A stretch of 64,000 nt of DNA, from contig JAVIAB010000092.1 in assembly GCA_032433765.1 (NCBI GenBank), forward strand, positions 68,448,660-68,512,659, in the 5' to 3' direction. Under the pieces are notes generated by a model that was not told the origin of the DNA, did no database searches, and saw only the letters and a program-made list of their open reading frames with translations. This DNA comes from Megaustenia siamemsis. Its lineage: Eukaryota; Mollusca; Gastropoda; Stylommatophora; Ariophantidae. Below, piece by piece: positions 34,859-45,736 of the stretch. The position numbers and the translations under genes were made by a program. Positions within the stretch are counted from its first letter, which is position 1; the number at the start of each line of letters is the position of its first letter.

Positions 34859-35794
34859 GAAAATGCGGTATATCGATGACGATTATCAACCTTACAGGAA
34901 TTTATTATGTTTTCCTGGTTTTACTGTCATCATTAGTTTTTATTTCGGATTTGTTTTTCTCATTATGATCTGTTTTCTGCAGTGAGTACAATACATTATA
35001 TGTATATGTGTATAATTAACAATCACACGTATAAAGAGATATTTTACAATTTAGTACTAGAAACATATACACGAAACAATTTTTTTTTTCAAATAATGAC
35101 CGGCGTGGATCAAGAACTAAAGACATGCACACAGATAAAGGGACTTGTTAACGAACACGCGTCAAACCCCAGAAATAATTGTTTTTTTTTTTTTACCAGG
35201 AACTAATCGTTCTAATCTAATTAGCCTAAGTGACCATCATTAACTCAAACCCGGTTACAAGAATCGATATTTAAATACTGGAGTAGACTGCATGTCTGTT
35301 TAGTTGCTCATCTCCAACCTCCTGAGTGTGTGCCTTATGTTTGTAATTCATTATGTGTCAGCTTTTTAAGTGTATTATATCTTAGTATGTCGAAGTATCA
35401 ATAAACAACATTGCTTTAACATCATTTTCACACATTACACTCTCATTGCTATTTTCTTCTTCTTTGATATCCATTCTATTTGATTTCCTTATGCTAACAA
35501 GGATATATTACATTTAATAATTAGCTTATGACGATGTGTGTATTATTCGAGCTACAACAAAACTGGAGGTTCAGAAAAAAAAAAGAGATATTGATATGTT
35601 CAGTTAGAGACGATTGATCAACAACACAAAGGGGTATCCTACATATCGGGTTTGAAGCCGTCTTCAAAGACAACAACCAAAAAAAGCATGAATAGCAAAT
35701 GTAGGGAGTAAAACACAACATACCTAACTTCGTGCTCCTACCATTCTTAAATGTATGTAATGTTATTGAATGTTCAGTGTGTACTACTTGTTGT
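34859..35794. other. Intergenic, no gene seen
   Basis: AT-rich with several homopolymer runs (T at 35080 and 35182, A at 35576). No gene is supported. Confidence 0.55.
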
Positions 35795-36081
35795 GGGAGC
35801 CTCGGTGGTCCAGTGGTTAGTGTGCTCGCTTCCTGATCAGAAGGGTCAGAGTTCGATTCTTATATTCTATCATATTTTTTTTCCGGACCCACAAGGCTCC
35901 GAGATTCACTCAGCCTTTAAAATGGGTACCAGGGATTTTTCTTGGAAGTAAAGGCGGCCTGGCGTGATGTCGACCACGTCATCCAAAAATATGCGTGGTC
36001 AGGAAATAATATGGTCACTAACACAATTTTCCCAAACACTTAGCAAGGCCTGGAGGGAACCTTTACCTTTAACCTTTACTT
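35795..36081 (+). mobile_element. SINE-B (related to SINE-A, different tRNA head)
   Basis: The head GGGAGCCTCGGTGGTCCAGT then GGTTAGTGTGCTCGCTTCCT and a B box GAGTTCGATTC. The body CACTCAGCCTTTAAAATGGG, TGGAAGTAAAGGCGGCCTGG, GTCACTAACACAATTTTCCC runs in the same order as the SINE-A body but diverges strongly. The 3' end is (CCTTTA)n. SINE-A and SINE-B therefore share a body lineage but carry different heads and tails. Confidence 0.8.
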
Positions 36082-36942
36082 CTTATTGCCTTCAACGATT
36101 CCTGCATCCTGCCCACTAGTAACAAATTAATTAATTGTGGTTATGCATATTGATTTACCTGTATTTAATATTATAATCGCTGGTGTTTTATATACATGTA
36201 TTTCTTATACACTTTGAATGAAGCTAGTTTTTTTTTCTTAGTGAGCGAAACACTACACCCAAGACGATAGTTGTGTTCCTGAGTCTATGATTTAATGAGC
36301 AATGCTTTTATGTTAGAATGTGATTTGTGTTTCAGAAGAAAAACATAGTGTTTCTGAATTACAAATGTATTTTTGAATGAGCTGAATTGCCGCAGATGTA
36401 TGTATTCATGAAGAAATGTTTTGTTTTCTGAACGAGAATTAATTCTCGGAATAAGATTAGTTCGTCGTGATAAATATAAGTTTCCTTTCTTGAGAGCTAT
36501 ATACCATTATAGCATATAACTTTTCCCCCAAATATAAGATAGGTAGCCAATGTGAAGAACTGTTTTCCTGAATTTCTGTTGATTTATTTAAATAATTAAA
36601 ATTCTCCAAGAAGACAGTTTGTATTGCGGACAAGCACGATTATTCCTAAATGAAAACTGCACCCATTCTCTACATGATCAAAGTAAATAAAATGTAAACG
36701 TTGTTGGTTTCCGCATAAGGAAGGTATTGTGTTTATTGTGTGCAGTTTTTTCATGCACATCTGTGGATTATTGGTGAGATGGTCAGCGTAACGTCAAGTC
36801 GCCCTTCTTAACCAAAGAAAACCTCAAGGTGCCAGTTTTCAGGGACTGGGTGGGCTATGAAATACGGCCAGTCAGGGTAAACAAAAGTTCCCACCTGCTC
36901 ATAAAACGAGCGCTCTATCCCGCAGTGACTTCAGCTTCTCTC
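36082..36942. other. Intergenic, no gene seen
   Basis: AT-rich up to about 36700. 36770-36940 is of mixed composition and might be an unrecognised repeat. No gene is supported. Confidence 0.5.
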
Positions 36943-37555
36943 ATTGTTGTTAATAGTTAAGTTATTATAATAGAATAACTGGGGGGGGTCAGCTTCTCTC
37001 ATTATTTTTAATAGTTAAGTTATTATAATAGAATAACTGGGGGGTCAGCTTCTCTCATTATTGTTAATAGTTAAGTTATTATAATAGAATAACTGGGGGG
37101 TTAGCTTCTCTCATTATTGTTAATAGTTAAGTTATTATAATAGAATAACTGGGGGGTCAGCTTCTCTCATTATTGTTAATAGTTAAGTTATTATAATAGA
37201 ATAACTGGGGGGTCAGCTTCTCTCATTATTGTTAATAGTTAAGTTATTATAATAGCATAACAGGAGGGTCAGCTTCTCCCATTATTGTTAATAGTTAAGT
37301 TATAATTATAGAATACCAAAAAAGGGGGGGGGGGGGGGTGGTCAGCTTCTCTCATTATTGTTAATAGTTAAGTTATTATAATAGAATAACTGGGGGGTCA
37401 GCTTCTCTCATTATTTTTAATAGTTAAGTTATTATAATAGAATAACTGGGGGGTCAGCTTCTCTCATTATTGTTAATAGTTAAGTTATTATAATAGAATA
37501 ACTGGGGGGTTAGCTTCTCTCATTATTGTTAATAGTTAAGTTATTATAATAGAAG
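36943..37555. repeat. Minisatellite, 56-bp unit, left block
   Basis: Eleven copies of a 56-bp unit (TCAGCTTCTCTCATTATTGT, TAATAGTTAAGTTATTATAA, TAGAATAACTGGGGGG). The copy near 37300-37345 carries a long G run in place of the usual five or six G. The array breaks at 37555, where a LINE is inserted, and resumes at 38481. Confidence 0.95.
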
Positions 37556-38480
37556 AAATGCTGCACTGGTAATAAAGGCATCGAATGGATACAAGGAGAC
37601 CATTTGGAGGACCTGGACTTTGCTGATGACATAGTTCTCATCAGCAATCAGATAAAAACGATGCAGGAAAACACAAATGAACTATCATCAATAGCCAGCA
37701 AAATTGGGCTTGAGGTCAATCATGAAAAGACTAAAGTCATGAAAGTTTAATTCCAACAAGTGACAAAATATACATGGAAAACAAACCAGTAGAAGAGATC
37801 GATCACTTCATCTATCTTGGAAGTCACATTGATCGAGAAGGGGATACGAGCAAAGAAATTAGAATCAGACTGGCTAAAGCAGCAATGTCTTTCAGAAGCC
37901 TTGAAAAGTTGTGGAAATCAAAACTCATTAGCACAAACACAAAACTTAGGCTATTCAAATCAAATGTACTATCAACCCTTACATATGCGTGTGAAAGCTG
38001 GAAAACAACAAGAGATATAGAAACAAAGTTGAACGCATTCGAAAATAAATGTCTAAGGAAAATACTTGGTATAGAATGGAACGAATTCAAAACAAACGAG
38101 GAAATTAGAGAAATCGCCAATCAACCACTAATATCTTCAGTAATAAAGAAAAGACGATGGTCATACGTTGGACATGTGATGAGAAGAGATAATAATCGAA
38201 TAGCAAAGCAAGCCCTCATATGGGAAACAACAGGTAAAAGAAAAAGAGGAAGACCCAGGGAGACACTGAGAAGAACATTGATGAGAGAGGCAAGAGCAGC
38301 AGGAATCGGCTCCCTCAATGAGATAGAACTGCTTGCACAGAACAGAGACAGATGGCGAGATTTGATAAAATATCTTTAAAAGAAAACTGCTAGAACAAAA
38401 ATTCATATAGGAGAAGGTGTATCTTGGTCTACGCCCTATGGGCCGGTTACGGCTCGAAAGGTCAATAGAATAGAAATAGA
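37556..38480 (+). mobile_element. LINE (Nimb/I-like, tentative) inserted in the 56-bp array
   Basis: The first part encodes GDHLEDLDFADDIVLIS, where FADD is the reverse-transcriptase active-site block, and NHEKTKVMKV. After a frameshift or stop near 37750 the frame 37774-38379 gives IDHFIYLGSHIDREGDTSKE, LSTLTYACESWKTT, LRKILGIEWNEFKTNEEI, RRWSYVGHVMRRDNNRIAKQ and GKRKRGRPRETLRRTLMREA, then QNRDRWRDLIKYL and stop. An (AATAGA)n tail ends the element. The C-terminal wording resembles Nimb/I-group LINEs rather than RTE, though I recall this from family patterns only. TATTATAATAGAA on both sides may be the target duplication but is also part of the flanking repeat. It is 5'-truncated and inactive. 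A second fragment lies at 39796-40022. Confidence 0.88.
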
Positions 38481-38640
38481 AATAGAATATTATAATAGAA
38501 TAACTGGGGGGTCAGCTTCTCTCATTATTGTTAATAGTTAAGTTATTATAATAGAATAACTGGGGGGTCAGCTTCTCTCATTACTGTTAATAATTAATTT
38601 CTTTTAATATAATAATTGGTGTTCAGCTCCTTTCAATATT
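38481..38640. repeat. Minisatellite, 56-bp unit, right block
   Basis: Two good copies and one decayed copy of the same 56-bp unit as at 36943-37555, displaced by the LINE. Confidence 0.9.
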
Positions 38641-38935
38641 CTTAATAATTAATTCCTTATAACAGTTGTATCCCTATTTGGGAACAGTAGTGCCGCTTGA
38701 TAGTTATTTTGGGACATGGAAGACTGAGCTTTCCTAAATACGTGCGCTATTACTTACTTTAGTTTTACTTAATGCCAGCTTACATTAACTAATTATGTTC
38801 AGAAATATTTCCAGTAAAAAAATATAACTTGTTATTTTTTCTCCCTTTCCTTCGTTCAATACATATTTATTTCCCTTTCTCTCATTAAATTATGGACGGA
38901 CTTATTACATTACGAATTAACTGCCTTGTTATCAC

Positions 38936-39205
38936 ATAGTAAGTAAAGTAAAGTAAAGTACCCCCCGTCACGCCAAGTGGCGGCGTATAGGGAAATATGG
39001 TGTTAGTGACCCTATATTTTACAGACCTTCAGCACATGATTTTTGGGGTAATGTGGTCGGTATTACGCCCGTGCTGCTTTACTTTCCCAGAAAAAATCCG
39101 GTACCCATTTAAGGCTGGGTGAACCCGGAGCCGTCGGTTGGGATCGAACCCTACCTCTTGTCCGTAGTAGTCCAGTTCACTAACCACTGAGCTATCGCGG
39201 CTCCC
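38936..39205 (-). mobile_element. SINE-A, near full-length
   Basis: From right to left on the - strand: GGGAGCCGCGATAGCTCAGT (A box), GGGTTCGATCCC (B box), GGTTCACCCAGCCTTAAATG, the TTTTTTCTGGGAAAGTAAAG block, GGGTCACTAACACCATATTT, CCACTTGGCG and a (CTTTA)n tail (38939-38960). It is close to the family consensus, hence young. Confidence 0.95.
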
Positions 39206-39235
39206 ACTAATTTTTTAGGGAATTAGTAAAACCCA

Positions 39236-39311
39236 GGTGTCCTCGCCAGGGTACGAACCCGGCTGTTGCCGTGGTAAGCCAACCGCCTATCGATTGCGCT
39301 AACCGGACACC
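39236..39311 (-). tRNA. tRNA-like sequence (pseudogene or SINE head), 76 nt
   Basis: On the - strand a 76-nt sequence begins GGTGTCC and ends GGACACC, giving a perfect 7-bp acceptor stem. The T arm is CCGGG-TTCGTAC-CCTGG (5 bp with one G-T pair and a 7-nt loop). The A-box part TAGCGCAATCG fits the consensus, while the B box GGTTCGTACCC has two changes. The D stem does not pair well and position 8 is not T. The anticodon loop would read TTACCAC. I take it as a tRNA pseudogene or the head of an unrecognised SINE, not a working tRNA gene. It lies 32 bp from a SINE-A 5' end. Confidence 0.4.
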
Positions 39312-39795
39312 CTTGTTATCACATATTAGGACTATATTTTTTTATTATTAAATATTTTATTTTGCAAAAGATATAAATGGATCAAACAAATATAAAATAA
39401 ACATTTTGATTTAATGCTTTTGTGGCAAATCGCTGCTTCATTGTAGTTTGACTCAAACAAGAAAAAATAGATGGGATAAAACTTTAATTACTTCGACAAA
39501 ATAATTTTAAAATAAATCCCTGCATTGGTCCAAGGATGAACTGGCACAATGAAAACGCTTGTGTGGCATAAAAGGCGATTTAAAAAGGTTTTTTTTATGA
39601 CGTCTTCATTGCTTCGAAGGAAATAAACAATAAAGTTGTTGTCATCTAAGGCGTCGCACCCAACGTGAGAATTTCGCAGCTCTAGCTTTCATCCTTGACA
39701 TTAACATTCATAACGTTGTTTTAAGACCGATCGTAGAAGCAGATGATGATAGTGATAACAAGTTTATGTCACGATAAACAAACCAAATTTATTAT
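39312..39795. other. Intergenic, no gene seen
   Basis: AT-rich sequence without a supported feature. Confidence 0.55.
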
Positions 39796-40022
39796 ATCTA
39801 TCTATCTATTGACCTTTCGAGCCGTAGCTGGCCCATAGGGCGTAGACCCAGATATTCCTTCTCTAATATAAATATTTATTCTAGCAGTTTTCAATCCTTG
39901 AAAAGATCTTTTATCAAATCTCGCCATTAGTCTATGTTCTGTGCAAGCAGCTCTATCTCATTGAGGGAGCCGATTCCTGCTGCTCTTGCCTCTCTCATCA
40001 ATGTTCTTCTCAGTGTCTATCA
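39796..40022 (-). mobile_element. LINE 3' end, same family as 37556-38480
   Basis: The + strand begins with a (TATC)n/TTGACC tail region, then CTTTCGAGCCGTAGCTGGCC and CATAGGGCGTAGACC, which is the complement of the tail region after the stop codon at 38379. It continues back to GAGCCGATTCCTGCTGCTCT and CTTGCCTCTCTCATCAATGT, the complement of the LMREARAAGIGSLNEI region. It is 5'-truncated at about 40022. Confidence 0.9.
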
Positions 40023-40206
40023 GGTCTACGTTTAATTAACAAAAGCGTTTTTATGATAGCGGCTTGATAAACTTCTGATCAACGGTTCTATACCTAGCCG
40101 GAGAAAATAATTCCTCCATTTTGGATCCAACGGAAAAAAAAAAAACCCAGATCAATTTATTATATGCGGTCTAGTATATCCTATACCAGATACTCTTTTC
40201 ATGAAA

Positions 40207-40464
40207 TGAGTGAAAGGAAAGTGTCCCGTCTCGCAAAGTGGTGTATAGGGAATATGGTGTTAGCGACCATACTTTTTATAGACTTTGGCACATGATTTCT
40301 GGGATAATGTGGTCGGTATTATGGCCGTGCCACTTTACTTTCCCAGAAAAAAATCCGGTACCCATTTAAGACTGGGTGAACCAGGAAGCCGTCGATCAGG
40401 ATCGAACCCGATCTCTTGTCCTTTGTTTGTCCAATGCACTAACCACTGAGCTTTCGTGGCTCCC
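40207..40464 (-). mobile_element. SINE-A copy
   Basis: All the SINE-A blocks are present on the - strand (GGGAGCCACGAAAGCTCAGT head, GGGTTCGATCC B box, CACCCAGTCTTAAATGGGTA, GGTCGCTAACACCATATTCC). Moderate divergence from consensus. Confidence 0.92.
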
Positions 40465-40479
40465 TTTCATCAAATACTT

Positions 40480-41836
40480 TCTTCCTCTTCTTTTTTCTTC
40501 TGCCTCTTCTTCTACTTTCCTCCCTCATCTGCCTTTCAGCGTCGAGGGGAGATACAATTTGCGGTCTTTTGCTTTTCTGTTTGCCTCTGCTGTTATTATG
40601 TTTCATAGTACTTCTAATATTCCGTCAATCCATCTTTTTCGTGGGCGTCCCTAGGGCCTGGTGTTCTCGCAACGTTTATTGAGGGCTCGTTGTGTTATGC
40701 TTTGATCACTCTGCCTTGTCACGTGGCCTTGTATCTGTTATTTCTTTATACATTCTATGGCGGAGGTTATTCCTTGTTTTTTTTTTCTCAGTTCTTCATT
40801 TCTGATCTTGTCTCTCAGGCTGTTTCCTGTCATTTGTCTAACACATTTCATCTCAGTAAAGGTTATTTTTCTTATTGTTCTTCCATCTAGGGTCCAGGTC
40901 TGGCATTGTTGTGATGGAGGTTGTAATGTAAAGTGCCCGTTTTGCCTCCAGAGTTATTTCCTTGTTGGACAATAGTGGTGATAACTGTCCTATGATTTGA
41001 CAAGCTTTGTTGCATCTTGAGTCTAACTCTGCTGTTTGTGAATTATCGTTTGTCACTAAACTTCCTAGGTATTTGAATTCCTCTACTTGTTTTAGTTGCC
41101 TGCCTTCTATAGCTATATTGATGTTCTATTTATTTTTGGCGACATTTATGACTTCTGTTTTGTTTATGTTGATTTTCATGTTGTATTTTGTGTCTGTGCT
41201 GTTGAGTTTATTCAAGTGTTCTTGTTGGCCTTCTATCTTTTTATGTATTAGTGCCAGATCGCCTGCTCGTTGATCTCATCTGTCTCTGATGTGTTTGCTA
41301 AGTTGCATATAGAGTCCATGTATGTAATAAACAGTAGGGGGGATAATACGCACCCCTGTCTTACACCTGATCTAACTTCGAAATGGTCTGTGTAGCCTGC
41401 TGCTGTTCTGACTGTGCAGCTGCTGTTGATGTTGAGACTTTTAATTAGGTTGGTTAGATGTTGGCTTACTACGTATGTTGTTAGTATCTTCCACAGTTGT
41501 TCTCTATTTACTCTGTCGAATGCTTTTCGCTGGTCGATGAAAGCTATGTACACAATTTGACTGTGTTCTGTCGTATTTTCTGCTAGCTGTTTGAAGGTGA
41601 ATAGTTCGTCGGTACAATCTCTGTTTTCTTTTTTTTTTTTTCGGAACCGCATTTGAGAATCGCTTAACTGTAATGCTGTTATTGGTCCCTTTTCCACAAT
41701 TTTGGCGCATAACTTTCCTACATGGTTGAGAAGCGATATAGCTCTATATAGAATGCAGTCTCTTTTGCTAAATTTCGTTTTCCATATTGGTGCGATCATA
41801 TTTATCTATCGCCATTTCTCTAATTTCGCTACCCAT
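40480..41836 (-). mobile_element. LINE family G, 5'-truncated, GAA-tailed
   Basis: On the - strand, from right to left: MIAPIWKTKFSKRDCILYRA, ISLLNHVGKLCAKIVEK, the catalytic block AFIDQRKAFDRVNREQLWKI, then EVRSGVRQGCVLSPLLFITY. The expected YADD block is lost near the AGDLAL text at about 41260. Further on are KTEVMNVAKN, EFKYLGSLVTNDNSQTAELD and LSNKEITLEAKRALY, and the C-terminal text ITAEANRKAKDRKLYLPSTL near 40600-40530. A GAA-rich tail (CTT-rich on the + strand, 40483-40515) ends the element. It is clearly non-LTR. The clade is unresolved between RTE-like and Jockey-like. Frameshifts and stops make it inactive. Other copies: 11728-11842, 22955-23130 and 53859-54350. Confidence 0.9.
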
Positions 41837-42121
41837 AAACCGTTATGGGAGCCGCGACAGCTCAGTGGTTAGTGAACTGGGCTACCATGGACAAGGGGTA
41901 GGGTTCGATCCCAACCGACGGCTTCCGGGTTCACCCAGCCTTAAATGGATACCGGATTTTTTTTCTGGGAAAGTAAAGCAGCATTGGCGTAAAACTGGCC
42001 ACATTACCCCAAAAATCATGTGCTGAAGGTCTGTAAAATATAGGGTCACTAACACCATATTTCCCTATACGCCACTTGGCGTGACAGGGGTACTTTACTT
42101 TTTACTTTTATAAACAGTTAT
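41835..42121 (+). mobile_element. SINE-A, full-length, with 12-bp target duplication
   Basis: Starts GGGAGCCGCGACAGCTCAGT at 41847, with B box GGGTTCGATCCC, body blocks in order, CCACTTGGCG, then a TACTTTACTTTTTACTTTTA tail. The flanks are ATAAACCGTTAT (41835-41846) and ATAAACAGTTAT (42110-42121), a 12-bp duplication with one mismatch. Confidence 0.95.
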
Positions 42122-42335
42122 CTCTTACCAACCTGCTGAGTCAGTCGTAAGTTAAGGGTTTAACTTAAAAAAACACGTTGGGGTTAGCCCGACGATGTCT
42201 CCACTACATGACAGATCACATGCGATCTTTTACGGTCTAACTATACATTTTTAGATGGTTACATATAAAAAGTACTAATCCTTCTTTTTGAATAGAACAA
42301 TTAACACAACTTTTATATATATATATATATATATA

Positions 42336-42600
42336 GGGAGCCGCGATAGCTCAGTGGTTAGTGAACTGGACTACAAAGGACAAGGGGTAGCGTTCGATTC
42401 CAATTGACGGCTTCCGGGTTTACCCAGCCTTAAATGGGTACCGGATTTTTTTTCTGGGAAAGTAAAGCAGCACGGGCGTAATACCGACCACATTACCCCA
42501 AAAATTATGTGCTGAAGGTCTGTAAAATATAGGGTCACTAACACCATATTTCCCTATACGCCACTTGGCGTGACGGGGGCTCTTTACTTGCTTTACTTTT
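42336..42600 (+). mobile_element. SINE-A, full-length, inserted in a (TA)n tract
   Basis: GGGAGCCGCGATAGCTCAGT starts directly after a (TA)n run (42312-42335). The element ends in CTTTACTTGCTTTACTTTT and another (TA)n run (42600-42612) follows. The flanking TTTTATATATATATA copies are consistent with a target duplication. It is close to consensus. Confidence 0.95.
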
Positions 42601-42857
42601 ATATATATATATCCTTTGGAAACATTTTCTCAGTCACTTTTATCACATAATCCACACTCGGAAATTAAACAAACCGCCATATTGGACAATCGGAAACGGA
42701 CTATCAAATACCTCAGGAGATAATTTGCCTATTGTTATTATTATTATTAACAACGCAGAAAATGAGTCGTGCAATTCAACTTTAACACCACGAGAGAGAC
42801 CACACTAACATAAATAGGTACCTGCTCCTTCACTTGGGGAGGTATCGGCTGCGGTGT

Positions 42858-43480
42858 AGTCATTCCACTTTGGGTGCAGTGCGCTGGTCATTCCACTTCG
42901 GGTGTAGGAGACTGGTCATTCCACTTGTGGTATAAGACACCAGTCATTCCACTTCGGGTGTAGGAGACTGGTCATTCCACTTGTGGTATAAGACACCAGT
43001 CATTCCACTTCGGGTGTAGGAGGCTGGTCATTCCACTTGTGGTATAAGACACCAGTCATTCCACTTTGGGTGCAGGACGCTGGTCATTCCACTTGTGGTA
43101 TAAGATACCAGTCATTCCACTTCGGGTGTAGGAGACTGGTCATTCCACTTGTGGTATAAGACACCAGTCATTCCACTTCGGGTGTAGGAGACTGGTCATT
43201 CCACTTGTGGTATAAGACACCAGTCATTCCACTTCGGGTGTAGGAGACTGGTCATTCCACTTGTGGTATAAGACACCAGTCATTCCACTTTGGGTGCAGG
43301 ACGCTGGTCATTCCACTTCGGGTGTAGGAGACTGGTCATTCCACTTTGGGTGTAGGAGAATAGACATTCCACTTCGGGTGTAGGATACTGGACATTCCAC
43401 TTGTGGTATAAGACACCAGTCATTCCACTTGAGGTGTAAGACACTGGTCATTCCACTTGTGGTGTAAGGCACTGGTCTAA
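42858..43480. repeat. Minisatellite, 28-bp unit in 56-bp dimers
   Basis: Units of 28 bp start GTCATTCCACTT. Two variants (GTGGTATAAGACACCA and CGGGTGTAGGAGACTG) alternate, making a 56-bp higher-order repeat. A third variant TTGGGTGCAGGACGCTG appears every few dimers. Confidence 0.95.
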
Positions 43481-43484
43481 ATCC

Positions 43485-44168
43485 TGTGAGTGATTTTTTC
43501 TCAAAATCCCGTGAGTGATCGCCTCTAAATCATGAGAGTGATCGCTCTCGAAATCACGTGAATTATCGCTCTCTAAGTCGTGTGAATGATCGCTCTCTAA
43601 GTCGTGTGAATGATCATTCTCTAAATCATGTGAATGATCACTCTCTAAATTACGTGAGTGATCGCTCTCTAAATCACGTGAATGATCACTCTCTAAATCA
43701 CCTGAATGATCGCTCTCTAAATCACGTGAGTGATCGCTATCTAAATCACGTTAGCGATCGCTCGCTAAATCATGTGAATGATCGCTCTCTAAATTACATG
43801 AGTGATCGCTCTCTAAATCATGTGAATAATCACCTTCTAAATTATGTGACAGAACCCTCTCTAAATCATGTGAGTGATCGATCTCTAATTCACCTGAATG
43901 ATCGCGCTCTAAATCACCTGAATTATCGCTCTCTAAATCATGTGAATGATCACTCTCTAAATTACGTGAGTGATCGCTCTCTAAATCATGTGAATGATCA
44001 CTTTCTAAATTATGTGATTGAACCCTCTCTAAATCATGTGAGTGATCGATCTCTAAATCACCTGAATGATCGATCTCTAATTCACCTGAATGATCGCTCT
44101 CTAAATCACCCGAATGATCGCTCTCTAAATCACCTGAATGATCGCTTTCTAAATCATATGAATGAGTG
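43485..44168. repeat. Minisatellite, 24-bp unit
   Basis: About 28 copies of a 24-bp unit (CTCTCTAAATCATGTGAATG then ATCG). Many carry CACGTG (TCACGTGA palindrome) and others CATGTG or CACCTG, so almost every unit contains an E-box-type CANNTG. Since 24 is a multiple of 3, frames stay open on both strands (43558-44175 + and 44173-43751 -). Neither looks like a real protein. Confidence 0.95.
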
Positions 44169-44485
44169 TACATAACCTGTCTGGTGTAAAATAAAAATTT
44201 AAAAAAACGTTACAATATCAATTCAGTGCTGCAAATAGCTTAAGAGAGATATTGTAAATAAAACATGGAACAGCAGATATGAAAGCGAAAATAAAATCCT
44301 ATAAGTACAACGCCAGTAATTGATGACATCAAACATATCAGACTTAAGTAGTTTAGACATGTGACTAATCATGAAGTGGAACAGAGTGCAGCGCGAGTTT
44401 GAAAACGTGAGGCTTAATGGTAGATCGTACTGTATCACAGCTCAATATACTTCAATAACAAGATAACAAAATAGTCAAGTCAAGC
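44169..44485. other. Intergenic, no gene seen
   Basis: AT-rich link between the minisatellite and the next LINE. Nothing is supported. Confidence 0.5.
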
Positions 44486-45350
44486 AAAGAATATGGTTTG
44501 GATATAAACAGTAAAAAGACTACAATTATACATACACAATTATACAAGAAAACACACAAATGTACATGTGATATTGATGTCAATAAAATAAAAATAGAAA
44601 GAGTTCAAGAATATAGCTATCTTGGACATGCTAAAACAATTGATGGAAAATGTAAGTCAGAAATAAACAAAAGAGTAGGAATGGCAAAAGGCGATATTAA
44701 CATGAAAAATATACACATCAAAGTAGTTAACATCAGAACTAAAATTACGAATTGCAAAATGTTATATCTGCACAACTTTCATGTATGGCGAAGAAACATG
44801 GACATCAAAAAAGAAAACAGCATAAGAGTGAAGGCTTTGAAATGTAAATTCATAGAAATAAAGGGGGGGGGGGGGGGAGTTTGCGTAAATTGAGTGGAAG
44901 GTTTAGAAGACAAAAAGGAAGTTCTGAATCAGCTGAAAATAAAATAAAAAAAAAGAACTACTTAACACAATTCGAGTAAGACAATTGCAATTGTTTGCAC
45001 ACGTGAAGAGACACGGTAAAAGTCATCTTGGAAGGGAAGGTAGAAGGTAGACGAGGCAGAGGCAGTTAAAAAAAAAAAAGTAAAGTACCCCAGTCACGCC
45101 AAGTGGCGTATAGGGAAATATGATGTTAGTGACCCTATATTTTATAGACCTTCAGCACATGATTTTTGGGGGAATGTGGTCGGTATTACGGTGAGGCAGA
45201 GGCAGACCAAGACTAAAGTGGACTGATAAAATTAAAAAATTGACAGGTAAACTTATGTCTGCGTGCACCATCAAGACAAGGTAATTGGTCAAAATGGCGC
45301 TCAGCGGCAGCCAACCTTTGATGTGCTGACGGCGCTCGGTGAAAGAATGA
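44486..45350 (+). mobile_element. RTE-like LINE fragment (RTE-b), interrupted by a SINE
   Basis: The C-terminal half of RTE-b: YGLDINSKKTT near 44490, EYSYLGHAKTIDGKCKSEIN then KRVGMAKG, a degraded middle with a G run (44863-44877), then a frame reading LLNTIRVRQLQLFAHVKRHG and GRRGRGR. A SINE-A fragment is inserted at 45066-45192. The coding text resumes as RPRLKWTDKIKKLTGKLMSA, and its last readable part is ANL just before the expected GDGTR-like end. It is older and more decayed than the 2-kb and 8.5-kb copies. Confidence 0.88.
45053..45205 (-). mobile_element. SINE-A 3' half inserted in a LINE, 13-bp target duplication
   Basis: The insert 45066-45192 contains only the 3' half of SINE-A on the - strand (GGTCGGTATT-side block through CCACTTGGCG to the ACTTT tail). 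It is flanked by perfect 13-bp copies of GAGGCAGAGGCAG (45053-45065 and 45193-45205). The LINE coding text continues across it, so the SINE came second and was 5'-truncated on arrival. Confidence 0.93.
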
Positions 45351-45736
45351 AAAGGTAGATAATCAGGGAAACGATGGATCATAGTCGAAAACAAAGTCAC
45401 TAAATATATCCAATATAGTAAGTAATTCGTGATACAGCTTTGAACTAGTGATCATCAGAAAGCTACATATACCTTCTCTATCAATTAACTCAATCATTTA
45501 AACAAATATATAATTTATTTGAATACCGAGAGTTCGTGATTGTGCAATCCAATCTTTTGCTTTGTAGTGAGTGAACAGTGGAAACGTGTAAATTTTTTTT
45601 TAATATGACCTTTGACCCGAAGTCCTGTAGAGCTTCAGTTCTATTCTGTTGAAACTACATCTCACGCTAGCTGGTCTTTAAGTGATAGGTTATAGGCGAT
45701 TCTCACTCACTCACACACACACTCTCTCTCTCACAC
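45351..45736. other. Intergenic, no gene seen
   Basis: AT-rich sequence ahead of the next array. No supported feature. Confidence 0.5.

Noticed and set aside
43558..44175. 205-codon repeat protein and its antisense partner
   Set aside because: The 24-bp unit has no stops in either frame. There is no start context, splice signal or unique sequence at the ends.
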